Assembly (NCBI RefSeq): GCF_011074885.1
Contig: NC_054687.1
Coordinates: 620,001-684,000, forward strand
Length of the DNA: 64,000 nucleotides
Source: Brettanomyces bruxellensis
Taxonomy: Eukaryota; Ascomycota; Pichiomycetes; Pichiales; Pichiaceae
Direction of reading: 5' to 3'
The translations under genes and the position numbers were made by a program. Each line of letters starts with the position of its first letter. Positions within the stretch are counted from its first letter, which is position 1. Below the pieces are notes generated by a model. That model saw only the letters and a program-made list of their open reading frames with translations. It did not search any database and was not told the DNA's origin. Shown here piece after piece: positions 39,904-49,080 of this stretch.

Positions 39904-42012
39904 TTACAAAAGCTTAACAATTTTACCAATGGCAATGGTCTCACCTTGATCTCTTAAAGTAAAACGTCCCAACTCTGGATAGTTCTTATAAGTCTCGACA
40001 CAAATTGGATTTTCTGTCTCCAAGACGGCAATGATCTTCATTCCCTTCTTGGCAAATGCTGGAGCTCTCTTAGACTTTCTATTCGTACCCTTTTCAAGTT
40101 TATGCAAAAGTTTTGTGAACGTGACCTCCTCCACAGCAGTATGAACATGCATAACACATGAGAAACCAGCTGAAAGAATACTCTTCAACTCGACCAAGGC
40201 AACTTGTGCAACAAATTTAGTAACAGTGTGGACAGGATGCTCCTTGGATGTCAACACATAACCAGCATTGATATCATCCTCATTGACACCCTTGAGTTTC
40301 ATTCTGACCTGCTCACCACAAAAGGCAGCATCAGCTTCCTCCTCGGTCTCGTTGAAAATTGTGAGAACCTCAACATCAATTTTGTTTGGCATCAGAAGAA
40401 TTTCCTGGTTTTTCCTAACGTGACCTGACTCGATTTTACCTTCGACAATTGTACCCATATCCTTCAGTTTAGAAGCGATTGGAAGCATGAATGGGTCATT
40501 AATCTTTCTGGCAGTAAGTGGCATTGCATCCAAGTACTCCAACAGAGATGGACCCCTATACCATGGACAAATTTTTTCTGGAATTCTCGCTTTCAAACCA
40601 TCACCTGTATATCCGGAAACAGGCATGAAGAAGACATTCTTTCCGGAATAGCCAATATTTTTCAAGAATACAGACAACTTCTTGGTACATTCCTTGTATC
40701 TCTTCTCGGACCAATTAACAGTAGGATCATCCATCTTATTGATCACCACAACTAACCTGTTCACACCCTGAGTCTTCGCAAGCATAGCATGCTCTCTGGA
40801 TTGACCACCCCTCTCGAATCCTGCCTCGTACTCACCCTTTCTGGCAGAAATCACTAAAATACCGACATCTGCCTGAGAGGCACTTCCAATCATCTCAGAA
40901 ACATAAAGCCTGTGGCCAGGTGCATCCAAAATGGTGTATCTTCTGGTGTCTGTCTCGAAGTAAGCCTTACCGGTCTCGATTGTCTTACCATCAGATCTCT
41001 CCTCCTTATCGGTATCCATAATCCAGGAAAGATACCAACCTTGACGTCCGGCATCTTTGGCCTCTTTCTCGTACTTTTCCACAATTCTCTTATCCACAGC
41101 ACCTGTCAAAGAAAGAAGATTACCACCCATAGTAGACTTTCCTGCATCAACATGTCCCATAAAAATAATAGAAACGTGTGGTTTTCCACCGAACATATCC
41201 TTGACAACCTCTGGATCGACATGGTCTTCTTGGTCGCGCGCAATGTCGGCAGCCTCTTTTAGAGAACTGTCGTCTGTTGGTTTACTTGAAATACTTTTTT
41301 GAACGTTCGAGTTATCTGTAATGCTTGTACTGTTTTCGGCACTACTCTTCGGAGCTGATGAAGTAGACTTTGAAATATTGACTGCCTTTGGTGATCCTTT
41401 TTCAGGCTTTGCCTCCTTTGGCTTCTCAACCTTTGGCGCTTCCGGTTTGACAGTTTTCTTTTCAACCTTTTTGCTGTTTCCAATCTTAATAGTGCTGGAA
41501 CTCAAGTTAAGCTTCAAGGTCTTCTTCTTCTTTGGCTTGGCAGTACCAGTTTGCTGCTGTTTCTGCTTCTTGTAGTCATCTAGGGACATCAGGTGAGATT
41601 CGTTACCATTATTCTGGTCACCATACTGTTGTCCATATTGGTTACCATACTGTTGGCCGTATTGATTACCATACCTCTGACCATATTGGTTACCATACTG
41701 ATTGTTATACTGCTGGTTGTTGTATCCGTTGTAGCCTTGCTTACCACCATTATTATTGCTATATTGGCCGTATTGACCGTATTGGTTCTGGCCATATTGG
41801 CCATATTGTTGTTGACCATACTGACCGTATTGACCAGGGTTAAATGTCTGAGCATTCATGTTTGGAACAAAATTTGGTGCAGCTGGATTAAATGCAGGAG
41901 CGTTTCCACCCAAACTCATGTTCTGCATGCCATAAGCCAAGTTGTTGGTATTATATTGCTGCTGTTGGTCATTTTGACCTTGCTTGTCGTCTTGTTGACC
42001 TTGGTTCGACAT
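39904..42012 (-). CDS. SUP35: SUP35, translation termination factor eRF3 with prion-like N domain
   Basis: 702 residues; S. cerevisiae Sup35 is 685. The N domain (about 1-138) is Gln/Asn/Tyr/Gly-rich. Its repeat array at residues 59-132 is built on QYGQ and QYGNQYG units. The M region (about 145-265) is Lys/Glu/Ser-rich. The GTPase starts at about residue 279, with G1 GHVDAGKS (286-293), DAPGH and NKMD, followed by eRF3 domains II and III ending in GRFTLRDQGETIAIGKIVKLL-like EF-Tu blocks. With eRF1 it releases peptides at stop codons in the cytosol. The N-domain composition is what permits [PSI+]-type prions in S. cerevisiae; that this protein forms a prion is inference. Confidence 0.97.
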   Translation of the reverse strand: MSNQGQQDDKQGQNDQQQQYNTNNLAYGMQNMSLGGNAPAFNPAAPNFVPNMNAQTFNPGQYGQYGQQQYGQYGQNQYGQYGQYSNNNGGKQGYNGYNNQQYNNQYGNQYGQRYGNQYGQQYGNQYGQQYGDQNNGNESHLMSLDDYKKQKQQQTGTAKPKKKKTLKLNLSSSTIKIGNSKKVEKKTVKPEAPKVEKPKEAKPEKGSPKAVNISKSTSSAPKSSAENSTSITDNSNVQKSISSKPTDDSSLKEAADIARDQEDHVDPEVVKDMFGGKPHVSIIFMGHVDAGKSTMGGNLLSLTGAVDKRIVEKYEKEAKDAGRQGWYLSWIMDTDKEERSDGKTIETGKAYFETDTRRYTILDAPGHRLYVSEMIGSASQADVGILVISARKGEYEAGFERGGQSREHAMLAKTQGVNRLVVVINKMDDPTVNWSEKRYKECTKKLSVFLKNIGYSGKNVFFMPVSGYTGDGLKARIPEKICPWYRGPSLLEYLDAMPLTARKINDPFMLPIASKLKDMGTIVEGKIESGHVRKNQEILLMPNKIDVEVLTIFNETEEEADAAFCGEQVRMKLKGVNEDDINAGYVLTSKEHPVHTVTKFVAQVALVELKSILSAGFSCVMHVHTAVEEVTFTKLLHKLEKGTNRKSKRAPAFAKKGMKIIAVLETENPICVETYKNYPELGRFTLRDQGETIAIGKIVKLL
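41617..41838 (-). repeat. SUP35: SUP35 oligopeptide repeat array (QYGQ/QYGNQYG)
   Basis: This covers residues 59-132. It has two blocks: a QYGQ-type block (about 59-85), and a QYGNQYGQ(Q/R)YG-type block (about 105-132) after a KQGYNGYNNQ spacer. On the plus strand it reads as recurring CATATTG/CATACTG units. It is longer and more Tyr-rich than the five-and-a-half nonapeptide repeats of S. cerevisiae. Confidence 0.85.
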
Positions 42013-43050
42013 TTTTTACACAATAGGTCTCCAAAAGTATTTTAGTATGCACAATGCCCTGTGTCTCCTAAATTATTGTGATTTCCTGTGGGGTGTTTGG
42101 TCCTTTTTCGAAAGCAAATGAGCCGCCAAAGCAAAAGGATCGGTAGTTTCTGGGTTTGAAATTTGATCCTTCAGCAAAGCAGACGGTACAATAAGAAAAA
42201 AAAATTTATTACTCGCATACTTTTTCCCCATGCTCAACAATAGATATTATGATGGTGAGAAATTTCACGCGAACACAGGGAAAAAATTTTTTTCCAACCT
42301 TTTTCGCCTCTAACGGGTAACGTAAATGCAAGGACCAAACGGCTTCTTTGAATTCAGGATTCTTAAATGTCCTGAAATAAGAATATAATTTTGGTTTCAA
42401 TTTCAAATCTTAAATTTATTGCAAAGCATATAAAGTTCTCTTCGTATTCTTTACTTGGTTTATGGTAAATTTCGACCTATACAGATATTCTAAAAAAGTA
42501 TTTTAACTTATCCCTATGTTAGATATAACATCATGTCTCCAAATCGATTTACAGTTGAGTCAGAGTTTCATTTTACTCATTGACTACTTCTACTCAATAA
42601 TTTCTTCTTCCACTCGCTAATTCTTAGACCCTCCGGTACTTACAAGAAGCATGTGACTTCGCATTATAGACGCATCGATTGACTCGTTTATCATTCCGAG
42701 AGTTGAGGAGGAGAGGCAAAAAAAATACGCAAATTGCGGAAAAACGTAAATAAACACAGCGCTAAAAAGTTTTTTTTTTGTTATCTTGCACTTTAAAGCC
42801 CGAACAATAAAACGTGCATAATAAAATAAATAATAAGACTTTGTAAACTTTGTTGGCCTTTTGAAACACGGGTGAAACAATTTCCAAGTTTATTTATACT
42901 CCACGTTTCAGCACTTTTGTTGGTATATCTGTTTGTAAACAAGCGTATCCTTAGCTGTGCTTTCGTATTTTCCGGCCAAAAAGCGTGTATATCAGGATAA
43001 CTAGCAATTATCTATTACTTCTCATCGTATACTAGCTAAGAATCTTAGCA
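42013..43050. other. divergent promoter between SUP35 and the HeH-domain gene
   Basis: 1038 bases, AT-rich, with several A/T runs (42197-42207, 42281-42293, 42770-42779). A TATTTATAC element is at about 42890. No coding or RNA gene was recognised. Confidence 0.5.
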
Positions 43051-45144
43051 ATGGACCCAGAAGAATACTTGAAGCCAGATTTCGACGTGTCGAAGTTGAC
43101 CATTCCGAAATTAAGGTCAATATTGATTGATCAAAAGGTTAAGTATTCATCTTCGGCAAATAAGAGTAAACTTGTTGAGCTGTTTAACGAGGAAGTAAAA
43201 CCGAAAGCTCCTCAATTGTTGGAGCAGTATAAGAAGGCAGGTGTTGCCAATCCAAACGGAATCATTTTTATGTACTCTCCTGAGGAGAAAAAAACAGAGA
43301 AAACAGAGGTTAAAAAGGCAGAAAAAGGAGAACATGATAAAGTATCAACAATAACGACTAGTATTGAGTCAAATGAAGAAGGCAAAAAAGGCGATGTTGA
43401 TGAAACGTCATTTTCGAAAGAAAATGTTTTTCAAGGAGCTTCAACGTCGAATTCCCCAAGTGTGGGTCTAATAAAATCGCCTAGAAGATCGCAAAAGGAG
43501 AATAGTAAGAAATCACCTATATCTACTCCCAAAAAAAACGATAAGGTTATTCCCCGAAAGAGGTCCTCGCCGGTTGATGATGAAGAAAGTAGAAGGACTG
43601 TTAAGAAAAAGATTCTTAGAAGGGGAGCACAGGGAGTGAATGACTCGCTTAACTCTGATAGCTCTGTTTCGGCAACGGCTTCTCCTATTGATAGGTCTAC
43701 GCTCAGCTTTGAAAAGTTTGAGAATGTAAATCTTGACAGTTTGATGGAACAGTTTCAAAAGAATCCGACTGGAATTGAGAGTCCGGGTTTAAAGAAAACG
43801 TCCGATAGTGTGAATATTTTAGATCATTATAAAAAATCTCTTCCGGGTGGCAAGGTTATGAAAAAGCAAGGTTCAACTGCTAAGCGTTTGCAGAAGAAGT
43901 TGAAAACAATCAGCGCAAAGGAACAAGGTAAAGAAAATAAGATTCCGAAATCCCCCGCTGAGAAAGACAATTCTGTTGCAGATCATTCGGGTCCGATTTT
44001 GTACTCACCGACCTCAACACAGAAGGATATTGATGTTAGTGTAGCCTCTATTCAAAGCAGCAATACATTTTTATCGGCAAACAGCACTGGAAATGGTTCT
44101 CCTACTTCTATAAAAGCTTTTGGTCATGGAGTGCAGTCAAATATAGAGATAATTAGCGGACCTAAAAGAAAAATTTCTAGGATCAGTTTTCAGGATGATG
44201 AGGAGACAATAAAATCGGATGGATCAGACATCGATGCTGAGTTCAAGATTGAGAAAGCTTTGGATGTCAATTCGGATGATGTTGATGGAACAACTGATAT
44301 TGAAATAGAGTCAGGTAATGAAGATGATGCAAATGGGATATTATCTGATGAGCCAAAGGAGAACCCAAAGAAGGATATTCAGCTTAAAAAATCTACTGTT
44401 GAAGAATCAAGCTTCCTCGTTCGTTTGGCCATATTCATTTCAAAAGCTTTTCTATTTCTTGCGCTTGTTGTTATACTGGTACTTTTTGGATATTACAGAG
44501 ATATGAAGCTTAAGGTTGGTTATTGTAATATTGCAAATAATGATTTGCATACACCATCATCATGGTCTGCGATTCCAGAATCTTTCCACTCCGAATTGGA
44601 ACCTTTACATCCATATTTGAATAGAATGGACACTTTGTTGTCTGAACATGTCACACCAAGTTGTGCAATTTGTCCGAATCACGCCTCATGCTATCAGAAC
44701 TCTCGAATGATCTGTGATCATGATTACACAGTCCATTACCCTCTGAAGTCTCTGTTTGGTCTCATTCCAAACCAGGAGACCTGTGTGTTTGATGAGCATG
44801 CTGAACAAAAAAGGCTTCTTTTAATGAAATACACATTGAATCTTTTAAGAAGTAGGCAGGATAGGCCTTTGTCTTTGGATGAGCTCTACATGTACTTAAA
44901 GACAACAAAGGCTAGTACGATCTCCGATAAGGATTTCGATAAATACTGGGACAGATTCGTCGATAATGAACTTGCAACGGAGCCTGAACTTGTGTTGGAT
45001 CTAAAAACGAAAACAATATCTATTCAGCACAAAACGCCTATCAATTTTTTTACAAGAAAGCCTGGCGATAGAAGATCTAGAAAGTTTTTGGTCCCCACAG
45101 CATCTGCAAATACCCAAGCCGAAAAGAAGGATGTTGAAGCATAA
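43051..45144 (+). CDS. HeH/LEM-type inner nuclear membrane protein (HEH2/SRC1-like), single span
   Basis: 697 residues. A HeH (LEM-like) domain is at about 12-50 (FDVSKLTIPKLRSILIDQ, then KSKLVELFNEEV). A long basic, Ser-rich nucleoplasmic region follows, with several KR clusters around 168-195 that could serve for nuclear import. One membrane span lies at about 460-482 (FISKAFLFLALVVILVLFGYY). The beginning of the Man1/Src1 lumenal domain comes next (CAICPNHASCYQNSRMIC, then EQKRLLLMKYTLNLLRSRQ and SISDKDFDKYWD-type text). The protein stops at 45144, before the second span and C-terminal domain usual in Heh1/Heh2. S. cerevisiae family members anchor rDNA and telomeres and help nuclear-pore quality control. 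Confidence 0.88.
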   Translation: MDPEEYLKPDFDVSKLTIPKLRSILIDQKVKYSSSANKSKLVELFNEEVKPKAPQLLEQYKKAGVANPNGIIFMYSPEEKKTEKTEVKKAEKGEHDKVSTITTSIESNEEGKKGDVDETSFSKENVFQGASTSNSPSVGLIKSPRRSQKENSKKSPISTPKKNDKVIPRKRSSPVDDEESRRTVKKKILRRGAQGVNDSLNSDSSVSATASPIDRSTLSFEKFENVNLDSLMEQFQKNPTGIESPGLKKTSDSVNILDHYKKSLPGGKVMKKQGSTAKRLQKKLKTISAKEQGKENKIPKSPAEKDNSVADHSGPILYSPTSTQKDIDVSVASIQSSNTFLSANSTGNGSPTSIKAFGHGVQSNIEIISGPKRKISRISFQDDEETIKSDGSDIDAEFKIEKALDVNSDDVDGTTDIEIESGNEDDANGILSDEPKENPKKDIQLKKSTVEESSFLVRLAIFISKAFLFLALVVILVLFGYYRDMKLKVGYCNIANNDLHTPSSWSAIPESFHSELEPLHPYLNRMDTLLSEHVTPSCAICPNHASCYQNSRMICDHDYTVHYPLKSLFGLIPNQETCVFDEHAEQKRLLLMKYTLNLLRSRQDRPLSLDELYMYLKTTKASTISDKDFDKYWDRFVDNELATEPELVLDLKTKTISIQHKTPINFFTRKPGDRRSRKFLVPTASANTQAEKKDVEA

Positions 45145-45426
45145 TAACATTTCCCATTATGCTCCAACTTCTGAAATCTTTTTTTTTTCAATTTTCTTCA
45201 TGTTTTATTTCTTCGTGTCGTTGTATTTACCTCTAATTTACGTTGCTTTCCCTATGTTTAATATATGCTTTTTTATTTTTCCCGAGTTATAACTTTCCCC
45301 CTAATACATAATACTACGAGCAATGATCGTAATTATACACTTTTATTAGTACATTATCTAGCGTATTTTCAAAGGTTGAGTAGCTTCAGCCGATCCTAAA
45401 TAAGTTACCATACTGTTTCCAGTCTG

Positions 45427-47379
45427 CTAGTCTTGTTGATTCAACTTTTCAACTTCCATAGACTTCTTAACTTCCGACTGAGATAAACCTTGTCCATCAT
45501 CTTGAGAGTCTGTCAGAGTGTTGTTAGATTTAATACCATTGTTCACGAATTTGTGCTCCTGAACTTCTATCTTAGTATTTGGCAATTCAGACTTCAAAGC
45601 ATCAATTCTTGGCTTTCCCGCCTCTGGAATTGTTAGTTGAAGCATAGTCTGAGCCTTTTCAAAAGAATAGGGTGCAATTGGTTTCCCGAGTTTGTAATCA
45701 AATGATGAAGTCTGAAACTTTTCATTTCTTGCAAACTCAGCCTCCAATTCCGCAATTTCCTTCTCTGCATGTCGTTCGATAACCTTCATATGCTTTTCTC
45801 TCTTCCTTTCGGCCTTCTCCTTCGCTTCCTTCCTGCAGTACGAGCATGTAAACTTGTAATTCGAGTCCTCGTCGATCGACTTTCTGATCTTTTCTGACTG
45901 ACACTCATAATGTTGCCATCTCTTGCATTTCTCACAACCTATCATTTTTTTGCCATCATCGTAATTCTTCTGCTTCACTCCACATAGGCAATCGAACTGC
46001 CACTTTTCATGCTTTCCAACTTTTGTATCATCTACTCTTTTTCTTTTCCTGCCTCTTCCTCCTCCGTGTTTTTCAGACTTCACTGTTACATTCTGCTGTA
46101 TAGGATATGAGACCCCAGATCGGGTTCGCGTTCTTGATCTGGATCTCGATCTAACGGTGACCGTTGCCAATGTTCTAGCCTCTAATTTTTCCTGCTCTCT
46201 TTCCCGAGCTTTAGCCTCTGCCAGTGCATATTGACGTTCTTTCATTCTTCTACGTCTTTCTAACCGACGCTCGGCAGCCTCTTGTTTCTGTCTTTCCTCT
46301 TCTTCTTTTCTCCTCCGCTCCCTTTCCTTTTTTTTCTGTTCCATTTCGACAATTCTAGAAGATCTTTTCCTGTGAGCCAACAGATATTGCATTTTCACTT
46401 CTCTCTTCCGGTGCAATGCTTGCTTTCTTTTCCGCAAATCATGGTCAATCACCTGTTCATAGCATCCGTTCAATTTTACGCCAAGTTTGTACTCCAGGCA
46501 TCTTCTATTTCTGCCAGCCTTGTCTCTCATCTCCTGGACATACTTATCAAATTCATATATTCCTGCAGTCAAGCACTTCCAGGATACCAGTTTGGGCTCA
46601 AAGTCTGAGTAATAGTCCTCAATTAATTCACCTGATAACTGCTCCTCAAACTCTCTTTTGCTCACTGGCACCTCCATTCTCTTAAACTCCCATTTTCGAT
46701 AGTAGAGTCTTGCATCTTTCAACATGAAATATTCCTCTCTTTCTCCGTTATCATTTGTTGTTTCCAAAATGGGTATGATTCTCATATCATCCGCACTATC
46801 TTCATACTTCATAACAGTTTTTCGAAAATGATCTGGGCTTTTTTCATTTGCCTTCTGAACCAACTGATACAAAATGTCAATTTTTCCATCCAAATCAAGA
46901 GTATCATAGTCCGTCCACTCATTTGGAGGAGTTTCCGATTTGCTTTTCGAATTTTCCGTGCCATCCCCATTTGCAATTTGTTCCTTCTTTTCTTCCTTAA
47001 TGAAGAATCTCGCCACTTCAGATGCAAACTCGTTATGGACCGACTTCATTTTGTAATTTCCAAGGTATTGAATCAGTTTAGTTTTGAAGCTGTTTAGAAA
47101 AACAGGCGGATCTGCAATTCCTGTTAGCTCTTCTTCGAAGTTTTCAACATCAAACGCATCACTCAGCCTAATAAGATGCTTCATTAAATACAGCCACTGA
47201 ATAATATAACAAAACTTGAAATTTGATCTGATTCGCTGAAGCACGTCTTTATAAGCGGGATTTTCGATCAATAATCCCGGAGGGGTCATTAATAGCTGCT
47301 TTTTAACATCCTCGTCAACCCTTTTCGAAAGAAAATTAGCTGGATGCTCGGATATGCCCTCTTCTTTAACAGCTGTCAT
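45427..47379 (-). CDS. IOC2-like PHD-finger protein (probable ISW1b chromatin remodeller subunit)
   Basis: 650 residues from ATG 47379; the frame is open a little further but starts without an ATG. The N-terminal about 300 residues have a helical DDT/WHIM-like layout. This includes FDVENFEEELTGIADPPVFL, DLDGKIDILYQLV and RIIPILETTNDNGEREEYF, where a tyrosine/leucine pattern reads the remodeller ruler. A long Glu/Arg/Lys coiled coil follows. Then comes a PHD finger (about residues 458-515): CLCG, IGCEKCKRWQHYEC and FTCSYC. The order DDT-like region, coiled coil, late PHD matches fungal Ioc2, a partner of Isw1 and Ioc4. The PHD assignment is certain; the Ioc2 name is inferred. Confidence 0.65.
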   Translation of the reverse strand: MTAVKEEGISEHPANFLSKRVDEDVKKQLLMTPPGLLIENPAYKDVLQRIRSNFKFCYIIQWLYLMKHLIRLSDAFDVENFEEELTGIADPPVFLNSFKTKLIQYLGNYKMKSVHNEFASEVARFFIKEEKKEQIANGDGTENSKSKSETPPNEWTDYDTLDLDGKIDILYQLVQKANEKSPDHFRKTVMKYEDSADDMRIIPILETTNDNGEREEYFMLKDARLYYRKWEFKRMEVPVSKREFEEQLSGELIEDYYSDFEPKLVSWKCLTAGIYEFDKYVQEMRDKAGRNRRCLEYKLGVKLNGCYEQVIDHDLRKRKQALHRKREVKMQYLLAHRKRSSRIVEMEQKKKERERRRKEEEERQKQEAAERRLERRRRMKERQYALAEAKAREREQEKLEARTLATVTVRSRSRSRTRTRSGVSYPIQQNVTVKSEKHGGGRGRKRKRVDDTKVGKHEKWQFDCLCGVKQKNYDDGKKMIGCEKCKRWQHYECQSEKIRKSIDEDSNYKFTCSYCRKEAKEKAERKREKHMKVIERHAEKEIAELEAEFARNEKFQTSSFDYKLGKPIAPYSFEKAQTMLQLTIPEAGKPRIDALKSELPNTKIEVQEHKFVNNGIKSNNTLTDSQDDGQGLSQSEVKKSMEVEKLNQQD

Positions 47380-49080
47380 TTTTGATGCCAGATGATGCCT
47401 AATTAAATGTAAATTATCTTTAAGCAAACACGACTTTCAATACGATCAGCTTTTCTGTTAACTGACCAGCGTACTTCAAATAATTTTTGGAGTTGATTTT
47501 CTCCGACGCGAAATATATTCTATATCTGCTTCGATGTGAGTGGGTGTCCCGTCTCGTCTCTGTGTCTGCAGTTTTTTCCCCTCTGAGAATCTTGGATTTC
47601 CATACTTTATGAAACGTCGATAGACTCGTCATTCCGAATTTTACTGGTGTAGGGTTGCATATTTGTACAGTAGCTCTTCTTCTGAGAAAACGTCATCAAT
47701 CTTCTGGAAAAATCTGTAGAGCAAAAAAAAAAATTAAAAAAATAGCCGTATGTATTTAAACGGTTTCATTCATGACATAAGCAAAAACGAACCCACCGCT
47801 TCGTACGGCAGGCATGTAACAAATTAGAATCAGATATCATACATACATAGCCTTGGTACAAAGCCGAGACCTGGTTCCGGATGCGGATATTATGGCATTA
47901 CAGTACGGAATGAAATTCATGTCGATAGTAGTCGGCTTTGTATTATTAAACCCCGAAAGCGGGAAATAACGGTCAATGGATGACACATGTTGACCTCAAC
48001 CATAATGCGTTTGCTGTACCCTCCCTGGTTGAAGCGAGACCCATGCTCAAGTATGGGAAAAAAAAGGTTTGGTATATTAAAAAAAAAAAAAAAATAGGTC
48101 ATTGGATAATAAAAATGATATCATGCAGAATAGTGCGACTGATGGCTTAGCTATTTTGTTTTCGGTTTCTTTTCGCGCTACAATTTTGGGCCTATTGTGT
48201 CTATTAATAATCAGTTTAGCATACTTTTTAGCATCCCAATTCTGACTCATGCCAGATACAGCGGCCATGCCCAATATTTATTCTATCGCACTAATGGACA
48301 TGCTAAGGATTTGCGGTTTTTCGTACTGGCGTATAGCAACCAATAACTCGTCTGTTAGGTCTGTAAGGATTTACGGAGTAGCAATAAAAGGCATAGATTA
48401 TTGTCCTGATTTATTCAAGTCTTTTTTATCTGATAGCTCAAAAAAAGGAAAGAGGGAATAAAAGAGTATGTAATACAAAATACGTATAATTAAATGTAAT
48501 AGAATTGGTTATCAGGCTGTCTGTGGAAGTTATTGGGAAGGGGGAAAAAATGTTGAAATCGGATTCAAGTTTATCTATCTCCGATAAATATGCATCTACT
48601 TTTGGCATTATTGCTCTCTAATCATTTACTAATTGCCAGATCATTCTTTTTTTTCCTCCTTATTTCCCTTTTCCCCAATAATTTTTGGGGTGGGTTATTT
48701 ATATAAAAGCATCCCTCTTGCTATCATTTTGATATTTACATTTAACTTTGTATCTTCTTAATTCCTTCGATATCTACGGTCGTAATCACTTTCATTGCCA
48801 GTGAAAAGTATTTCTTAAAAACAAATTGATAACGAGAGCAATTCCGGAATATTCTTTTATCGGAGTTCTATATTTTTATTCTACAGATACAAATTACAGC
48901 AACACAGAAAGGAAATTTATATTAAAAAAAAAAAAAAAAACGTCCACAAGCACTAGTAAAGAGACACAGTTTAAGCTTTCAAAAATAGTCCAGTTGACCC
49001 AGACAGCAAGCAAGCAAGAGAAGTCAGGTGAGAGTAATATAGCAAATAGAGGTGATCATAGATATACCAAAGATAAGAAG
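47380..49080. other. divergent promoter between the IOC2-like gene and RPN4
   Basis: 1.7 kb without a recognisable gene. A good TATA box lies at 48700-48707 for RPN4. A-runs occur at 48078-48093 and 48925-48941. The RPN4 frame is open upstream of its ATG to about 48826, but there is no ATG in it. Confidence 0.55.
48700..48707 (+). promoter_or_regulatory. RPN4: TATA box of RPN4
   Basis: TATATAAA, 381 bases before the RPN4 ATG. It implies a 5' leader of roughly 300 bases containing an A17 run at 48925-48941. RPN4 in S. cerevisiae is stress-induced from a TATA-type promoter. Confidence 0.4.

Noticed and set aside
41593..42045. 150-residue Ile/Leu/Val-rich frame antisense to the SUP35 N domain
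   Set aside because: It is the reverse reading of Tyr/Gln/Asn/Gly repeat codons, which gives hydrophobic codons by chance.
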